Positions 31,954 through 39,121 are shown, counted from the first letter of the stretch. The stretch is DNA of 39,166 bases from an uncultured Flavobacteriales bacterium (GCA_946480815.1 CAMLLB010000039.1:1-39166), one strand, 5' to 3'. Notes: generated by a model from the letters alone, not told the origin. Program-made: numbers and translations.

Positions 31954-33603
31954 ATGCGCAGTTTCAAGTTTTTACTCTTCCATTTATTGATCTTCATTGG
32001 TTTTTGGTCCCTTGGGCAAACAGCAGATCAACAGGCCCGGAAACACCTGCAGGCTTCGGAAAGATTGCTTGAAAAGAACACCGATTCTGCACTTGTTGAA
32101 GCTCTGAAAGCGAAAAAAGAACTGCCAAAAATCCGTTCCATTGACCTGAAGATCGAAATTCTGCAAAATTTGGGTGATAGTTACAAGTTCAAAACTGATT
32201 TTGCACATGCTATGACGTATTACCTGCAGGCAAAAACACTGGTTGATTCAGCTGTTGCCGAAAATCCGGGAAATATCTGGTTGAATTTATTAAAAGCAGA
32301 TTCCAGGGTGAAAATCGGTGTGTTATACCTCCAGCTGAAAAATTTCAGGAAGAGCATCGATTACCAGGAACAGGCATTGCTGATTTTGGAGAAAGCAGAC
32401 AAACGGACACCCGAAATGGAAGTAACCAAAAGGAAATTGAAGGTCTATAATAACATGGCTGCTGTTTTTATCGGGCAAAATGATTACGAAAGGGCCCTGA
32501 TCTATTTCCGGAATGCTCTTGAATTGAATAAAATAGTAAAAGATCCCGGTTATGAAGGTTCCTTATTGAATAACATCGGGATTTGCCATTTGGAACAGAA
32601 AGAATTGGACCTTGCCAGTCATTATTTTCAAAAATCGTTCAAAATCAGGAAAGAAATCGGTGATAAACAAGGACAAGCACAGGTATTAAACAACCTGGGG
32701 AAAAATGAAGTGTTTCGCAGTGATTTTAATAAAGCCAGGGAATATTTTGAGCAGGCACTCCAATTAAGCAGAAAGACCGGGAACAATGCATCAACTTTAA
32801 TTGCATTGGAGTCGCTTTCCTCCGTCAACGATACACTTGGAAATTATAAGCAGGCCTTGTATTATTTTAAAAAGTTCAAAGCGCTTAATGACCGTGTTTT
32901 TAACCTGGAAAGCAAGACAGCAATTGCTTCATTGGAAGAAAAGCATCAAAGGGAACGTGATAAGAAGTCCTATGAACTGAAATTGAAGCAAAGCGAATCG
33001 GATAAGCTAAGGAATGTGATTTTGTTTGTGGTCCTGTTCCTGATACTTGCAGTGGCAGTTTTTTTCATCATTATTATGAGGGGAAGAATAAAAACCGCAC
33101 AATTGAGACAGGATAAACTGACTCTTGAGCGTGAAAATCTGAATCTTGCAAACCTGAGTCTGGAAGAAGATTTGGAGTTCAAAGAACGTGAATTGACTGC
33201 AAAAGCATTGTTCATGTTGAAGAATACGGAATTGTTGGAACGGGTAATCACAAACTTGAAGAAAACTGGAAGCTCATTGAATAAAGAAGGTCAAAAGCAT
33301 ATCCAGGAAATTATATCAGATCTTCAATCGGGGCAGCGAAATACCGGCTGGGATGAATTTGAGATCCACTTCACACGTGTGCATCCCCATTTTTATGAAT
33401 CACTCCAGGAGAAATTCCCATCGTTGACTTCCAATGAAAAAAAACTGTGTGCTTTTCTCCGTTTGAATATGTCTACAAAAGACATTTCTTCCATTACCAA
33501 TCAATCTGTTAACAGTATTACGGTTGCACGCACACGTCTGCGAAAGAAACTGGGGATCGATGGGGAAGATATTCACCTGATTAATTTTCTGATGGACCTG
33601 TAA
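31954..33603 (+). CDS. TPR-containing membrane regulator with C-terminal LuxR-like HTH
   Basis: From ATG 31954 the protein has 549 residues. A signal peptide or first anchor (MRSFKFLLFHLLIFIGFWSLGQ) is followed by about six tetratricopeptide repeats in residues 25-310 (for example KSIDYQEQALLILEKAD, NDYERALIYFRNALELNK, DLASHYFQKSFKIRKEIGD, NKAREYFEQALQLSRK). One membrane helix lies near residues 348-370, followed by a coiled coil (375-420) and a C-terminal HTH (LTSNEKKLCAFLRLNMSTKD, ISSITNQSVNSITVARTRLR, KKLGI). The layout of periplasmic TPR sensor, transmembrane helix and cytoplasmic LuxR-like HTH is a known one-component regulator type of Bacteroidota. Targets are not evident. The neighbouring T9SS gene 186 bp downstream could be one. 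Nothing else is seen in that gap. Confidence 0.92.
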   Translation: MRSFKFLLFHLLIFIGFWSLGQTADQQARKHLQASERLLEKNTDSALVEALKAKKELPKIRSIDLKIEILQNLGDSYKFKTDFAHAMTYYLQAKTLVDSAVAENPGNIWLNLLKADSRVKIGVLYLQLKNFRKSIDYQEQALLILEKADKRTPEMEVTKRKLKVYNNMAAVFIGQNDYERALIYFRNALELNKIVKDPGYEGSLLNNIGICHLEQKELDLASHYFQKSFKIRKEIGDKQGQAQVLNNLGKNEVFRSDFNKAREYFEQALQLSRKTGNNASTLIALESLSSVNDTLGNYKQALYYFKKFKALNDRVFNLESKTAIASLEEKHQRERDKKSYELKLKQSESDKLRNVILFVVLFLILAVAVFFIIIMRGRIKTAQLRQDKLTLERENLNLANLSLEEDLEFKERELTAKALFMLKNTELLERVITNLKKTGSSLNKEGQKHIQEIISDLQSGQRNTGWDEFEIHFTRVHPHFYESLQEKFPSLTSNEKKLCAFLRLNMSTKDISSITNQSVNSITVARTRLRKKLGIDGEDIHLINFLMDL

Positions 33604-33789
33604 TTGATTTGTATTAATTGTTGATTTTCAATAGTTTATCATCTGTTGTATTGTAAATGTAATGTCCTTTTTTAAAGGTGTACTGCTTTTGTAAGACTCA
33701 AAACAAACAGGCTCCGAATGAATCCGCCTACTTTCGGTTCAGGCTTGCAGTTTGATGTTCTGCTGTAATCCGTTAACCATAAATACAAT

Positions 33790-35121
33790 ATGAAAATGAA
33801 AAAAAAGCTGGTAATCTTGGCGGGATTAATTGGTCTGTCAAACATTGGGTTCTCTCAATTCATTGTAAAAAATACGTTTTTTCAAACCCAGGGAGTTTCC
33901 AATACGGGTGAAGTTGCCGGGTATGAAACCTGGACAGGTCCCTTTTCGATTTGGACACCTGAAACCCAGGCTGTAGAATTAATTGGAGGCATTGCACCGG
34001 GGAATGGAGTAGGTGGTGGCGTTACCTTTTCGTTAAATGGAAATCTTCTTTCAGGATGTACACTTGAAAATAATAAAGTGGAAATGGCACGCTATGATCG
34101 GACAACCGAAACGTGGACACCTCTTGGAAGCCTTGGTTTTACAATGGATACTGCAAGAAGTGGTGCATATTGTATTTCAGGCGATGGGAACACAGTTGTA
34201 GGAAGTGCATGGACAGCAAGTGCCAATACAGATGCGGTTGCATGGAACCCGACAGAAGGAATTATGGATTTGGGAACCCTGTTTGCAGGAAGAAGTACAA
34301 GAGCAAATGCAGTAAGTGCAGATGGTTCTGTTGTTGTTGGTTGGCAGGATTTTAATGGTCCATGGAAATCAGCGGTATGGAAAAAAAATCCTGCCGGTGG
34401 TTATTTCCCAAATGAGTACATTTTATTAGATCCTAATGGCAACCCCAATGATGAATACAATCAAATGGGAGAGTGCACTGCGGTATCTGCAGATGGAAAC
34501 TGGGTTGGAGGAGCCGGTGATTATGCCAATGACGGAAATGCCTGGATCTGGAGTCAGGCGACTGGTGTGATTGATCTTGGTACCTTATCTCCGGGAGGAC
34601 AATCCTATGTTGCGGCATTGAGTGACGATGGATCTGTTGCAGTTGGAAGAATTCAGGTTGGACCATGGGATCCGGAAATTCCCTTTATCTGGACACAAGC
34701 TGGCGGAATGCAGAATCTCAATGATTATGCTCACAATGTGTTAGGTATTCAAACTGGGAATAAACTCATTTATTCTGCAAACTGCATGTCAGCGAATGGA
34801 GATTACATTGTGGGTTATGGAGTGGATACGGTCACTTTTGATTCATTTGCATACCGTTTAAGTGCATTGAATTTGGGCTTGGACCAATTTGAAAATGCAG
34901 AATTAAAAGTATACCCGAATCCGGCAAGTGATTTCATTACGATTGAGAATAAAGGAGAAGCAGTATTGGTTTTGACCAACCCGGAAGGGAAAAAGATAGC
35001 TCAAACAACCATTCATGGAACGTATTCGTTGGATATTTCCTCTTTGGTGTCAGGAATTTATTTTATCTCTCTTTACAGTGAGAATAATACGGCTAAAACT
35101 GCCAGATTGGTAAGGAATTAG
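33790..35121 (+). CDS. T9SS type A sorting-domain protein with HAF-type repeats
   Basis: The 443-residue protein has a signal peptide (MKMKKKLVILAGLIGLSNIGFSQ). The mature part contains five or more HAF-like repeats of about 50 residues with the pattern 'A-x-S-x-D-G-x-x-V-V-G' (CISGDGNTVVGSAW, AVSADGSVVVGWQ, AVSADGNWVGGAG, ALSDDGSVAVGRI, CMSANGDYIVGYG), each followed by an A(V/W)W strand and a DLGTL strand. This is typical of extracellular HAF proteins with a propeller-like fold. The C-terminus (LKVYPNPASDFITIENKGEA, LVSGIYFISLYSENNT, ARLVRN) is a type A sorting domain. It is therefore a cell-surface or released protein of unknown ligand. It is closed by a terminator at 35184-35213. Confidence 0.92.
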   Translation: MKMKKKLVILAGLIGLSNIGFSQFIVKNTFFQTQGVSNTGEVAGYETWTGPFSIWTPETQAVELIGGIAPGNGVGGGVTFSLNGNLLSGCTLENNKVEMARYDRTTETWTPLGSLGFTMDTARSGAYCISGDGNTVVGSAWTASANTDAVAWNPTEGIMDLGTLFAGRSTRANAVSADGSVVVGWQDFNGPWKSAVWKKNPAGGYFPNEYILLDPNGNPNDEYNQMGECTAVSADGNWVGGAGDYANDGNAWIWSQATGVIDLGTLSPGGQSYVAALSDDGSVAVGRIQVGPWDPEIPFIWTQAGGMQNLNDYAHNVLGIQTGNKLIYSANCMSANGDYIVGYGVDTVTFDSFAYRLSALNLGLDQFENAELKVYPNPASDFITIENKGEAVLVLTNPEGKKIAQTTIHGTYSLDISSLVSGIYFISLYSENNTAKTARLVRN

Positions 35122-35183
35122 TAGTGTTTTGTAGTAGAAAAGGAGGTCGTCATATTAGTTTTAGTTCAGATGGTCTCCAAAAG

Positions 35184-35213
35184 AAAGCGGGTAATTCATT
35201 ACTCGCTTTTTTG
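35184..35213 (+). terminator. Intrinsic terminator after the HAF-repeat gene
   Basis: AAAGCGGGTAA (35184-35194) pairs with TTACTCGCTTT (35199-35209) with one G-T wobble and a TTCA loop, followed by further T. It lies 62 bp after the stop codon and separates the HAF gene from the ArsR promoter. Confidence 0.8.
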
Positions 35214-35295
35214 TTTCTATTTCGTTTAAATAAAGGTTTTGAGCGAGTGCTATTCCAGGTTACGATAATTTTTCAAATAAATTTTTGTAAAAACA

Positions 35296-35327
35296 TTTGT
35301 GTAGTTAAATGACTTCATATATATTTG
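35296..35327 (+). promoter_or_regulatory. Promoter of the ArsR gene group (TTTG - N20 - TATATTTG)
   Basis: TTTG (35296-35299) and TATATTTG (35320-35327) are separated by 20 bp, matching the primary Bacteroidota promoter. The start of transcription should be near 35332, giving a leader of about 65 nt before ATG 35399. It overlaps the operator candidate at 35301-35343. Confidence 0.75.
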
Positions 35328-35343
35328 TAGTCAAATAGCTACA
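35301..35343. promoter_or_regulatory. ArsR operator candidate, two related boxes
   Basis: GTAGTTAAATGACTTC (35301-35316) and GTAGTCAAATAGCTAC (35327-35342) lie 26 bp apart. The second is part of a palindrome TGTAG-N8-CTACA (35326-35343). One box fills the promoter spacer and the other covers the transcription start, as expected for an autorepressor. ArsR-family operators are typically imperfect palindromes of this size. Confidence 0.5.
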
Positions 35344-35398
35344 TAATGAGACGGAGCTTTCAGAGTTCCATTCGGCAATAGCAAAATAAAATAACGAG

Positions 35399-35722
35399 AT
35401 GAATTTAAGACGAGATGTATTTCAAGCCATAGCAGACCCAACTAGAAGAGCAATCCTGCTGCTCGTTGCCACACAAGCTATGACAGCCGGAGCAATCGCC
35501 TCCAATTTTGATACGGCAAGGCCAACCGTTTCAAAACATTTGCAGATCCTTACCGAGTGTGAGCTGCTGCAGCAAACACACAATGGCCGTGAAATCTATT
35601 ATCACATCAATGCAAAGAGTATGAAAGAAGTGGCTGACTTTATTGAACCTTTCCGCCAAATGTGGGATGACCGATTCAACAAACTGGAGGAGATCATGAA
35701 ACAATACCAAAACAAAAAATAA
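35399..35722 (+). CDS. ArsR-family transcriptional regulator
   Basis: This 107-residue winged-helix protein starts [20 protein letters not shown], the start motif of the ArsR subgroup that precedes SRPBCC/AHSA1 genes. The recognition region is [20 protein letters not shown], followed by [20 protein letters not shown] as the wing. The cysteine pair of metal-sensing ArsR proteins (CVC in the recognition helix) is absent; the only Cys is in LTECELL. It therefore probably senses a small organic signal, a protein partner, or nothing at all. It is the first gene of a seven-gene group. The promoter at 35296-35327 and the boxes at 35301-35343 suggest autorepression. Confidence 0.92.
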   Translation: MNLRRDVFQAIADPTRRAILLLVATQAMTAGAIASNFDTARPTVSKHLQILTECELLQQTHNGREIYYHINAKSMKEVADFIEPFRQMWDDRFNKLEEIMKQYQNKK

Positions 35723-35741
35723 TTACGAATTACGAATTAGG

Positions 35742-35759
35742 TCCCGATAGCTATCGGGA
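35742..35759. repeat. CGATAGCTATCG-family palindrome, copy 2
   Basis: TCCCGATAGCTATCGGGA is a perfect 18-bp palindrome preceded by ACGAATTACGAATTAGG and followed by TAGGAATTA. It occupies most of the 54-bp gap between the ArsR gene and the first AHSA1 gene. Confidence 0.8.
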
Positions 35760-35776
35760 TAGGAATTAATTTAATC

Positions 35777-36232
35777 ATGGAAAGAAAAACACAGGTACAC
35801 GCCGAAGACGGCAAGCAGGAATTACTTATCACACGTGAATTTGACCTGCCTTTGGAATTACTCTTCACAGCATATGAAGAAGCAGAGATAGTAGAACAGT
35901 GGATGGGAACAAAGGTGCTCAAGCTGGAAAATAAAAAGCATGGAAGCTACCAGTTTGAAACCACAGATCCCAAGGGAAATAAACACGGATTCGGAGGGGT
36001 GATTCACGATTTTATTCCGAATCGGAAAATTACCCGCACATTCGAAATGGAAAATGCGCCTTTCGGAGCTCAATTGGAGTTTCTGGAGTTTGAAAAACTG
36101 ACTGAAAACACCAGTAAATTAACGATGCACGTAATTTACAGATCAGTGGCTATCCGGGATCAGATCCTGAAGCTTCCGTTCGTTCAGGGAATCAATATGG
36201 CACATAACCGAATCCAGGAAATATTGCAATGA
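35777..36232 (+). CDS. SRPBCC/AHSA1-domain protein
   Basis: The 151-residue protein has an AHSA1 (START-like) fold. A strand (LLITREFDLPLELLFTAY) leads into the helix EEAEIVEQWMGTKV, then a beta sheet (GSYQFETTDPKGNKHGFGGV, KITRTFEMENAPFG) and the long C-terminal helix (FVQGINMAHNRIQEIL). The hydrophobic pocket of this family binds small ligands or lipids. Genes paired with ArsR regulators of this type are common, but substrates are rarely known. A paralogue of the same length lies at 38085. Both genes are preceded by TAGGAATTA and begin AATCATGGAA, which may reflect a shared repeat or duplication. Confidence 0.93.
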   Translation: MERKTQVHAEDGKQELLITREFDLPLELLFTAYEEAEIVEQWMGTKVLKLENKKHGSYQFETTDPKGNKHGFGGVIHDFIPNRKITRTFEMENAPFGAQLEFLEFEKLTENTSKLTMHVIYRSVAIRDQILKLPFVQGINMAHNRIQEILQ

Positions 36233-36244
36233 TAAAAAAGGCAT

Positions 36245-36312
36245 TTCGACTTCGCTCAATGACCTTTTCCTTTTAATGAGAATATTTTGGAAGGTGACTG
36301 AGCGAAGTCGAA
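36245..36312. repeat. Inverted repeat with TTCGACTTCGCTCA arms
   Basis: TTCGACTTCGCTCA (36245-36258) and TGAGCGAAGTCGAA (36299-36312) form a perfect 14-bp inverted repeat, extended inward by TGACCTTTTCC with GGAAGGTGAC. It fills the 114-bp gap between the first AHSA1 gene and the DoxX gene. The TGAGCGAAGTCGAA word is, from memory, a frequent dispersed repeat in Bacteroidota genomes. Confidence 0.75.
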
Positions 36313-36346
36313 GTCACACTATTAATAATTATAAAACGGATAATTT

Positions 36347-36727
36347 ATGAACAAGACAAAAAAAATAATCTATTGGATCGCCACAATTTGGCTTTCACTT
36401 GGAATGGTTTCAACGGGAATCGTTCAGTTGCTAAAAATGGAGCAGGACACGGCACGTATGGCTGATCTGCATTATCCGGTTTATTTGCTGACTTTACTGG
36501 GAATCTGGAAATTGTTGGGAGTAATCGCTATTTTGATCCCGAAATTTCCGGTCCTGAAGGAATGGGCTTATGCAGGTTTTTTCTTTGCTATGTCCGGAGC
36601 TGCATTTTCGCATATTGTATCCGGAAGTCCGCTGAATGAAATCTTCCCTTCACTCTTGCTTTTAGTATTAACTGTTGTATCTTGGTATTTCAGACCGGCT
36701 GAACGGAAAGTCGCAACACGAAATTGA
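36347..36727 (+). CDS. DoxX-like family membrane protein
   Basis: The 126-residue protein has four transmembrane helices (about 7-27, 45-63, 73-92, 95-115). The layout IIYWIATIWLSLGMVSTGIV, then LTLLGIWKLLGVIAILIPKF, then WAYAGFFFAMSGAAFSH is typical of the DoxX-like (DoxX_2) family. These proteins are poorly characterised, and some act in redox homeostasis. It ends 4 bp before the YdeI-like gene, so the two are co-transcribed. The pair ArsR/AHSA1 plus DoxX is frequent in Bacteroidota. The function in this operon is unknown. Confidence 0.9.
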   Translation: MNKTKKIIYWIATIWLSLGMVSTGIVQLLKMEQDTARMADLHYPVYLLTLLGIWKLLGVIAILIPKFPVLKEWAYAGFFFAMSGAAFSHIVSGSPLNEIFPSLLLLVLTVVSWYFRPAERKVATRN

Positions 36728-36731
36728 GTAT

Positions 36732-37349
36732 ATGAATCCAAAAGTTGATTGGTTCTTCGAGAAAGAGGAAAAATGGAAAAAGGAGATTGGTGAGTTGCGA
36801 AGGATCGTCCTGGAATGTCATTTGACAGAAGATCTGAAATGGGGCTGTCCGTGTTATACATACGAGAAAAAGAACATTGTACTGATCCATGTGTTCAAAG
36901 AATACTGCGCATTTCTTTTCTTTAAAGGAGCTTTGATGAAAGACCCAAAAAAAATCCTCATTCAGCAAACGGAAAATGTGCAGGCTGCAAGACAGATCAG
37001 GTTTACGAATCTCAAGGAGATTAAAGGCCTGGAAGCTGATTTGAAGAAATACATTTTCCAGGCGGTTGAAATAGAAGAATCCGGGAAAAAGGTAGAATTG
37101 AAAAAGACCAAAGAATTCCCCGTTCCGGAAGAACTGACTGCTAAATTTAAAGAAGCACCGGCTTTGAAAAAGGCTTTTGAAGAACTGACTCCCGGCCGGC
37201 AACGAGCATATATTCTTCATTTTTCACAGCCAAAGCAAGCCAAAACCCGTGAATCCCGCATCGAGAAATCAATCCCGCATATTTTGGAAGGAAAAGGATT
37301 GAATGACGTCAATGAATACTTGATACAGAAAAAAAGAAAAAATGAGTAA
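36732..37349 (+). CDS. YdeI/OmdA-like protein with an N-terminal DUF1801-type domain
   Basis: From ATG 36732 the protein has 205 residues. The N-terminal domain (about 1-115) has the DUF1801 pattern EKWKKEIGELRRIVLECHLT, DLKWGCPCYTYEKKNIVLIH, EYCAFLFFKGALMKD. The C-terminal part (about 130-200) is the bacteriocin-protection YdeI/OmdA motif: VPEELTAKFKEAPALKKAFE, ELTPGRQRAYILHFSQPKQA, KTRESRIEKSIPHILEGKGL. Despite the family name, the activity is not established. A start further upstream (36675) would overlap the DoxX gene and lacks homology. It overlaps the DUF4256 gene by 8 nt and follows the DoxX gene by 4 bp, so the three form a unit. Confidence 0.93.
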   Translation: MNPKVDWFFEKEEKWKKEIGELRRIVLECHLTEDLKWGCPCYTYEKKNIVLIHVFKEYCAFLFFKGALMKDPKKILIQQTENVQAARQIRFTNLKEIKGLEADLKKYIFQAVEIEESGKKVELKKTKEFPVPEELTAKFKEAPALKKAFEELTPGRQRAYILHFSQPKQAKTRESRIEKSIPHILEGKGLNDVNEYLIQKKRKNE

Positions 37350-37899
37350 GGTTTTAACTGCACAAGAGTCAGAAGGCTTGCTGAAAGTCTTAAAAGCACG
37401 TTTTGAAAAACACATGGATCGCCATGAAGGAATGGACTGGAAAAAGATTCAAGCCAAATTGGAAGCAAATCCGAAGAAGTTATGGTCTTTGGATGAAATG
37501 GAAAGTACGGATGGCGAACCGGACGTGATCGGATACGACAAACAAACAGACGAATACCTGTTTTGTGATTGTTCTGCAGAAAGTCCCAAAGGACGACGGA
37601 GTTTATGTTACGACCTGGAGGCATGGAATGCACGAAAAGAACATAAACCTTCCGGTAATGTTTTGGAACGGGCGGAAGAAATGGGAATTGAACTGTTAAC
37701 TGAAGAGCAATACCGCGAATTGCAGCGTTTGGGGAAATTTGATACCAAAACATCCAGTTGGGTCCAAACACCCCCGGAAATCAGGAAACACGGTGGTGCG
37801 ATATTTTGTGATCGTCGTTATGAAACCGTTTTTATGTACCACAATGGTGCGGAATCATACTACGCAGCACGTGGGTTCAGAGGAATCCTGAGAGTTTAA
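37342..37899 (+). CDS. DUF4256 family protein
   Basis: The 185-residue soluble protein matches DUF4256 over its length: HMDRHEGMDWKKIQAKLEAN, KLWSLDEMESTDGEPDVIGY, YLFCDCSAESPKGRRSLCYD, EAWNARKEHKPSGNVLERA, TKTSSWVQTPPEIRKHGGAI, and the C-terminal FMYHNGAESYYAARGFRGIL. The function is unknown. Three of the four Cys are close together (CDCSAESPKGRRSLC), which may bind metal. It starts inside the YdeI-like gene (8-nt overlap). After it comes a 185-bp gap full of palindromic repeats before the second AHSA1 gene. Confidence 0.93.
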   Translation: MSKVLTAQESEGLLKVLKARFEKHMDRHEGMDWKKIQAKLEANPKKLWSLDEMESTDGEPDVIGYDKQTDEYLFCDCSAESPKGRRSLCYDLEAWNARKEHKPSGNVLERAEEMGIELLTEEQYRELQRLGKFDTKTSSWVQTPPEIRKHGGAIFCDRRYETVFMYHNGAESYYAARGFRGILRV

Positions 37900-37911
37900 T
37901 TACGAATTGCG

Positions 37912-37968
37912 TTCCGATAGTATCTGGATACGAATTTTCATGTCATGTCGTTCCGATAGCTATCGGAA
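37912..37968. repeat. CGATAGCTATCG-family palindromes, copies 3 (decayed) and 4
   Basis: TTCCGATAGTATCTGGA (from 37912) is a damaged copy, and TTCCGATAGCTATCGGAA (37951-37968) is a perfect 18-bp palindrome. ACGAATT words flank the first. The two lie in direct succession after the DUF4256 stop codon. Confidence 0.75.
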
Positions 37969-38040
37969 TTCCGCTTGTGTTCTCGATAAATCCCGACTGA
38001 AACGTCGGGACACTCGAACTGACAAGCGGAAGTATCGAGA
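37969..38040. repeat. Interlocked inverted repeats
   Basis: Three pairs of arms occur in the order a b c c' a' b'. They are a TTCCGCTTGT (37969-37978) with a' ACAAGCGGAA (38022-38031), b TCTCGATA (37981-37988) with b' TATCGAGA (38033-38040), and c TCCCGAC (37991-37997) with c' GTCGGGA (38004-38010). Pairs a and b cross, so they cannot both form in a simple hairpin. The c pair can nest in either. Confidence 0.65.
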
Positions 38041-38084
38041 CAGACATAAATTAAACTTAACTTTTTTATTAGGAATTAGGAATC

Positions 38085-38540
38085 ATGGAACATAAAGAGC
38101 TTCATACAACAGCAACTTTTAACGCGCCCTTGGTACTGGTATGGGAAGCCTGGACCAATCCGGAGAAAATTGTTAATTGGTGGGGACCAAACGGGTTTAC
38201 AACAACTCTCCACCAAATGGATTTCCGGGAGGGAGGAGAATGGAAGCTGACACTTCACGGACCGAACGGAACAAATTATCCCAATAGAAGCATTTACAGG
38301 GAAATTATTCCCTTAAAGAAAATCGTTTTCGAACATTTCAATCCGCACTTCATGACAACCGTACTTTTTGAGTCACAAGAAAACGGAACGGAAATCCAAT
38401 GGAATATGCTCTTCGATTCAGTTGAGCAATATGAGATCATTGTGAAAATGCATAAAGCAGATGAAGGACAGAAACAAAACATTGAGCGCTTGAACAACTA
38501 CATACAACAACTTATTGATGAAGGAAAGTTTCAGGACTGA
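38085..38540 (+). CDS. SRPBCC/AHSA1-domain protein, second paralogue
   Basis: The 151-residue protein has an AHSA1 START-like fold. The start ELHTTATFNAPLVLVWEAWT leads to NPEKIVNWWGPNGFTTTLHQ, with the W-W-G-P signature of the family. The sheet region (FREGGEWKLTLHGPNGTNYP, YREIIPLKKIVFEHFNPHFM) and a C-terminal helix (QKQNIERLNNYIQQLIDEGK) follow. It is closer to the canonical AHSA1 consensus than the paralogue at 35777, and identity between the two is low. Ligand binding is likely, but the substrate is unknown. Its last 23 nt overlap the Crp/Fnr gene, so the two are co-translated. Confidence 0.93.
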   Translation: MEHKELHTTATFNAPLVLVWEAWTNPEKIVNWWGPNGFTTTLHQMDFREGGEWKLTLHGPNGTNYPNRSIYREIIPLKKIVFEHFNPHFMTTVLFESQENGTEIQWNMLFDSVEQYEIIVKMHKADEGQKQNIERLNNYIQQLIDEGKFQD

Positions 38541-39060
38541 AAACGAAGAGTGGTCACGATTCCACCATTTATTTAAAAAGGAAGAAGTTCCTGCAAAAAC
38601 AGTGCTTTTAAGAGAAGGAGAGGTTTCTAAAAAGGCATTCTACATTGAAAAAGGATGTGTAAGGGCCTGGTTTAACAACGATGGGAAGGATGTAACTTTC
38701 CAGTTTTTCTTTGAAGGACAGGGGGTTTCTTCCATTGAAAGTTTCCGGACAAATCAGCCAAGCCTGTTTACCATCGAAACCCTCGAGCCTTGTGTACTTC
38801 GTTCGGTTTCAAAAACCGATTTCCAGACCATCCTGGATCAATCACCGTTCATTCGTGAGCAAATAGAAGAGCAAACCTTTCAGCGACTTATTTTCTACCA
38901 GAAATTGTTCCTGTCGCGGATCAAAGACAACCCGGAAAAGAGATACCGCGACCTGCTGAAGAACAACCCGGAAATTTTGCAGCGTGTCCCGCAGCATTAC
39001 ATCGCTTCCTTTCTCGGGATTACCTCCGTATCCTTAAGTCGTATCCGAAACAGAAAATAA
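38518..39060 (+). CDS. Crp/Fnr-family transcriptional regulator
   Basis: From ATG 38518 the protein has 180 residues (a TTG one codon earlier is ignored). The N-terminal cyclic-nucleotide-binding-like barrel (about 10-125) contains LLREGEVSKKAFYIEKGCVR and FQFFFEGQGVSSIESFRTNQ. The helix region (about 100-150) leads to a short C-terminal HTH (VPQHYIASFLGITSVSLSRI, ending RNRK). The barrel lacks the GEL(A/G)-x7-RAA phosphate cassette, so cAMP binding is doubtful. It lacks the N-terminal Cys cluster of Fnr, so it is not an Fe-S oxygen sensor of the classical type. Such small Crp-like regulators are common in Bacteroidota and of unknown ligand. It ends the gene group, possibly at a weak hairpin (GAAAGC at 39063 with GCTTTC at 39072). 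Confidence 0.9.
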   Translation: MKESFRTENEEWSRFHHLFKKEEVPAKTVLLREGEVSKKAFYIEKGCVRAWFNNDGKDVTFQFFFEGQGVSSIESFRTNQPSLFTIETLEPCVLRSVSKTDFQTILDQSPFIREQIEEQTFQRLIFYQKLFLSRIKDNPEKRYRDLLKNNPEILQRVPQHYIASFLGITSVSLSRIRNRK

Positions 39061-39121
39061 GAGAAAGCACTGCTTTCGATTTGATACAGACAAGTGGCAG
39101 CGCAGTCGTAAACTAACATAA

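Noticed and set aside
36690..37220. A 176-codon open frame on the minus strand opposite the YdeI-like gene
   Set aside because: The plus-strand protein has clear family motifs; the antisense product is Phe/Leu-rich without a recognisable domain.
37217..37771. A 184-codon open frame on the minus strand opposite DUF4256
   Set aside because: The plus-strand gene is a clear DUF4256 member, and the antisense frame looks like low-complexity shadow coding.
37900..38084. CRISPR array, because of the closely spaced palindromes
   Set aside because: The units are not regularly spaced, have no equal-length spacers, and no cas gene is near.
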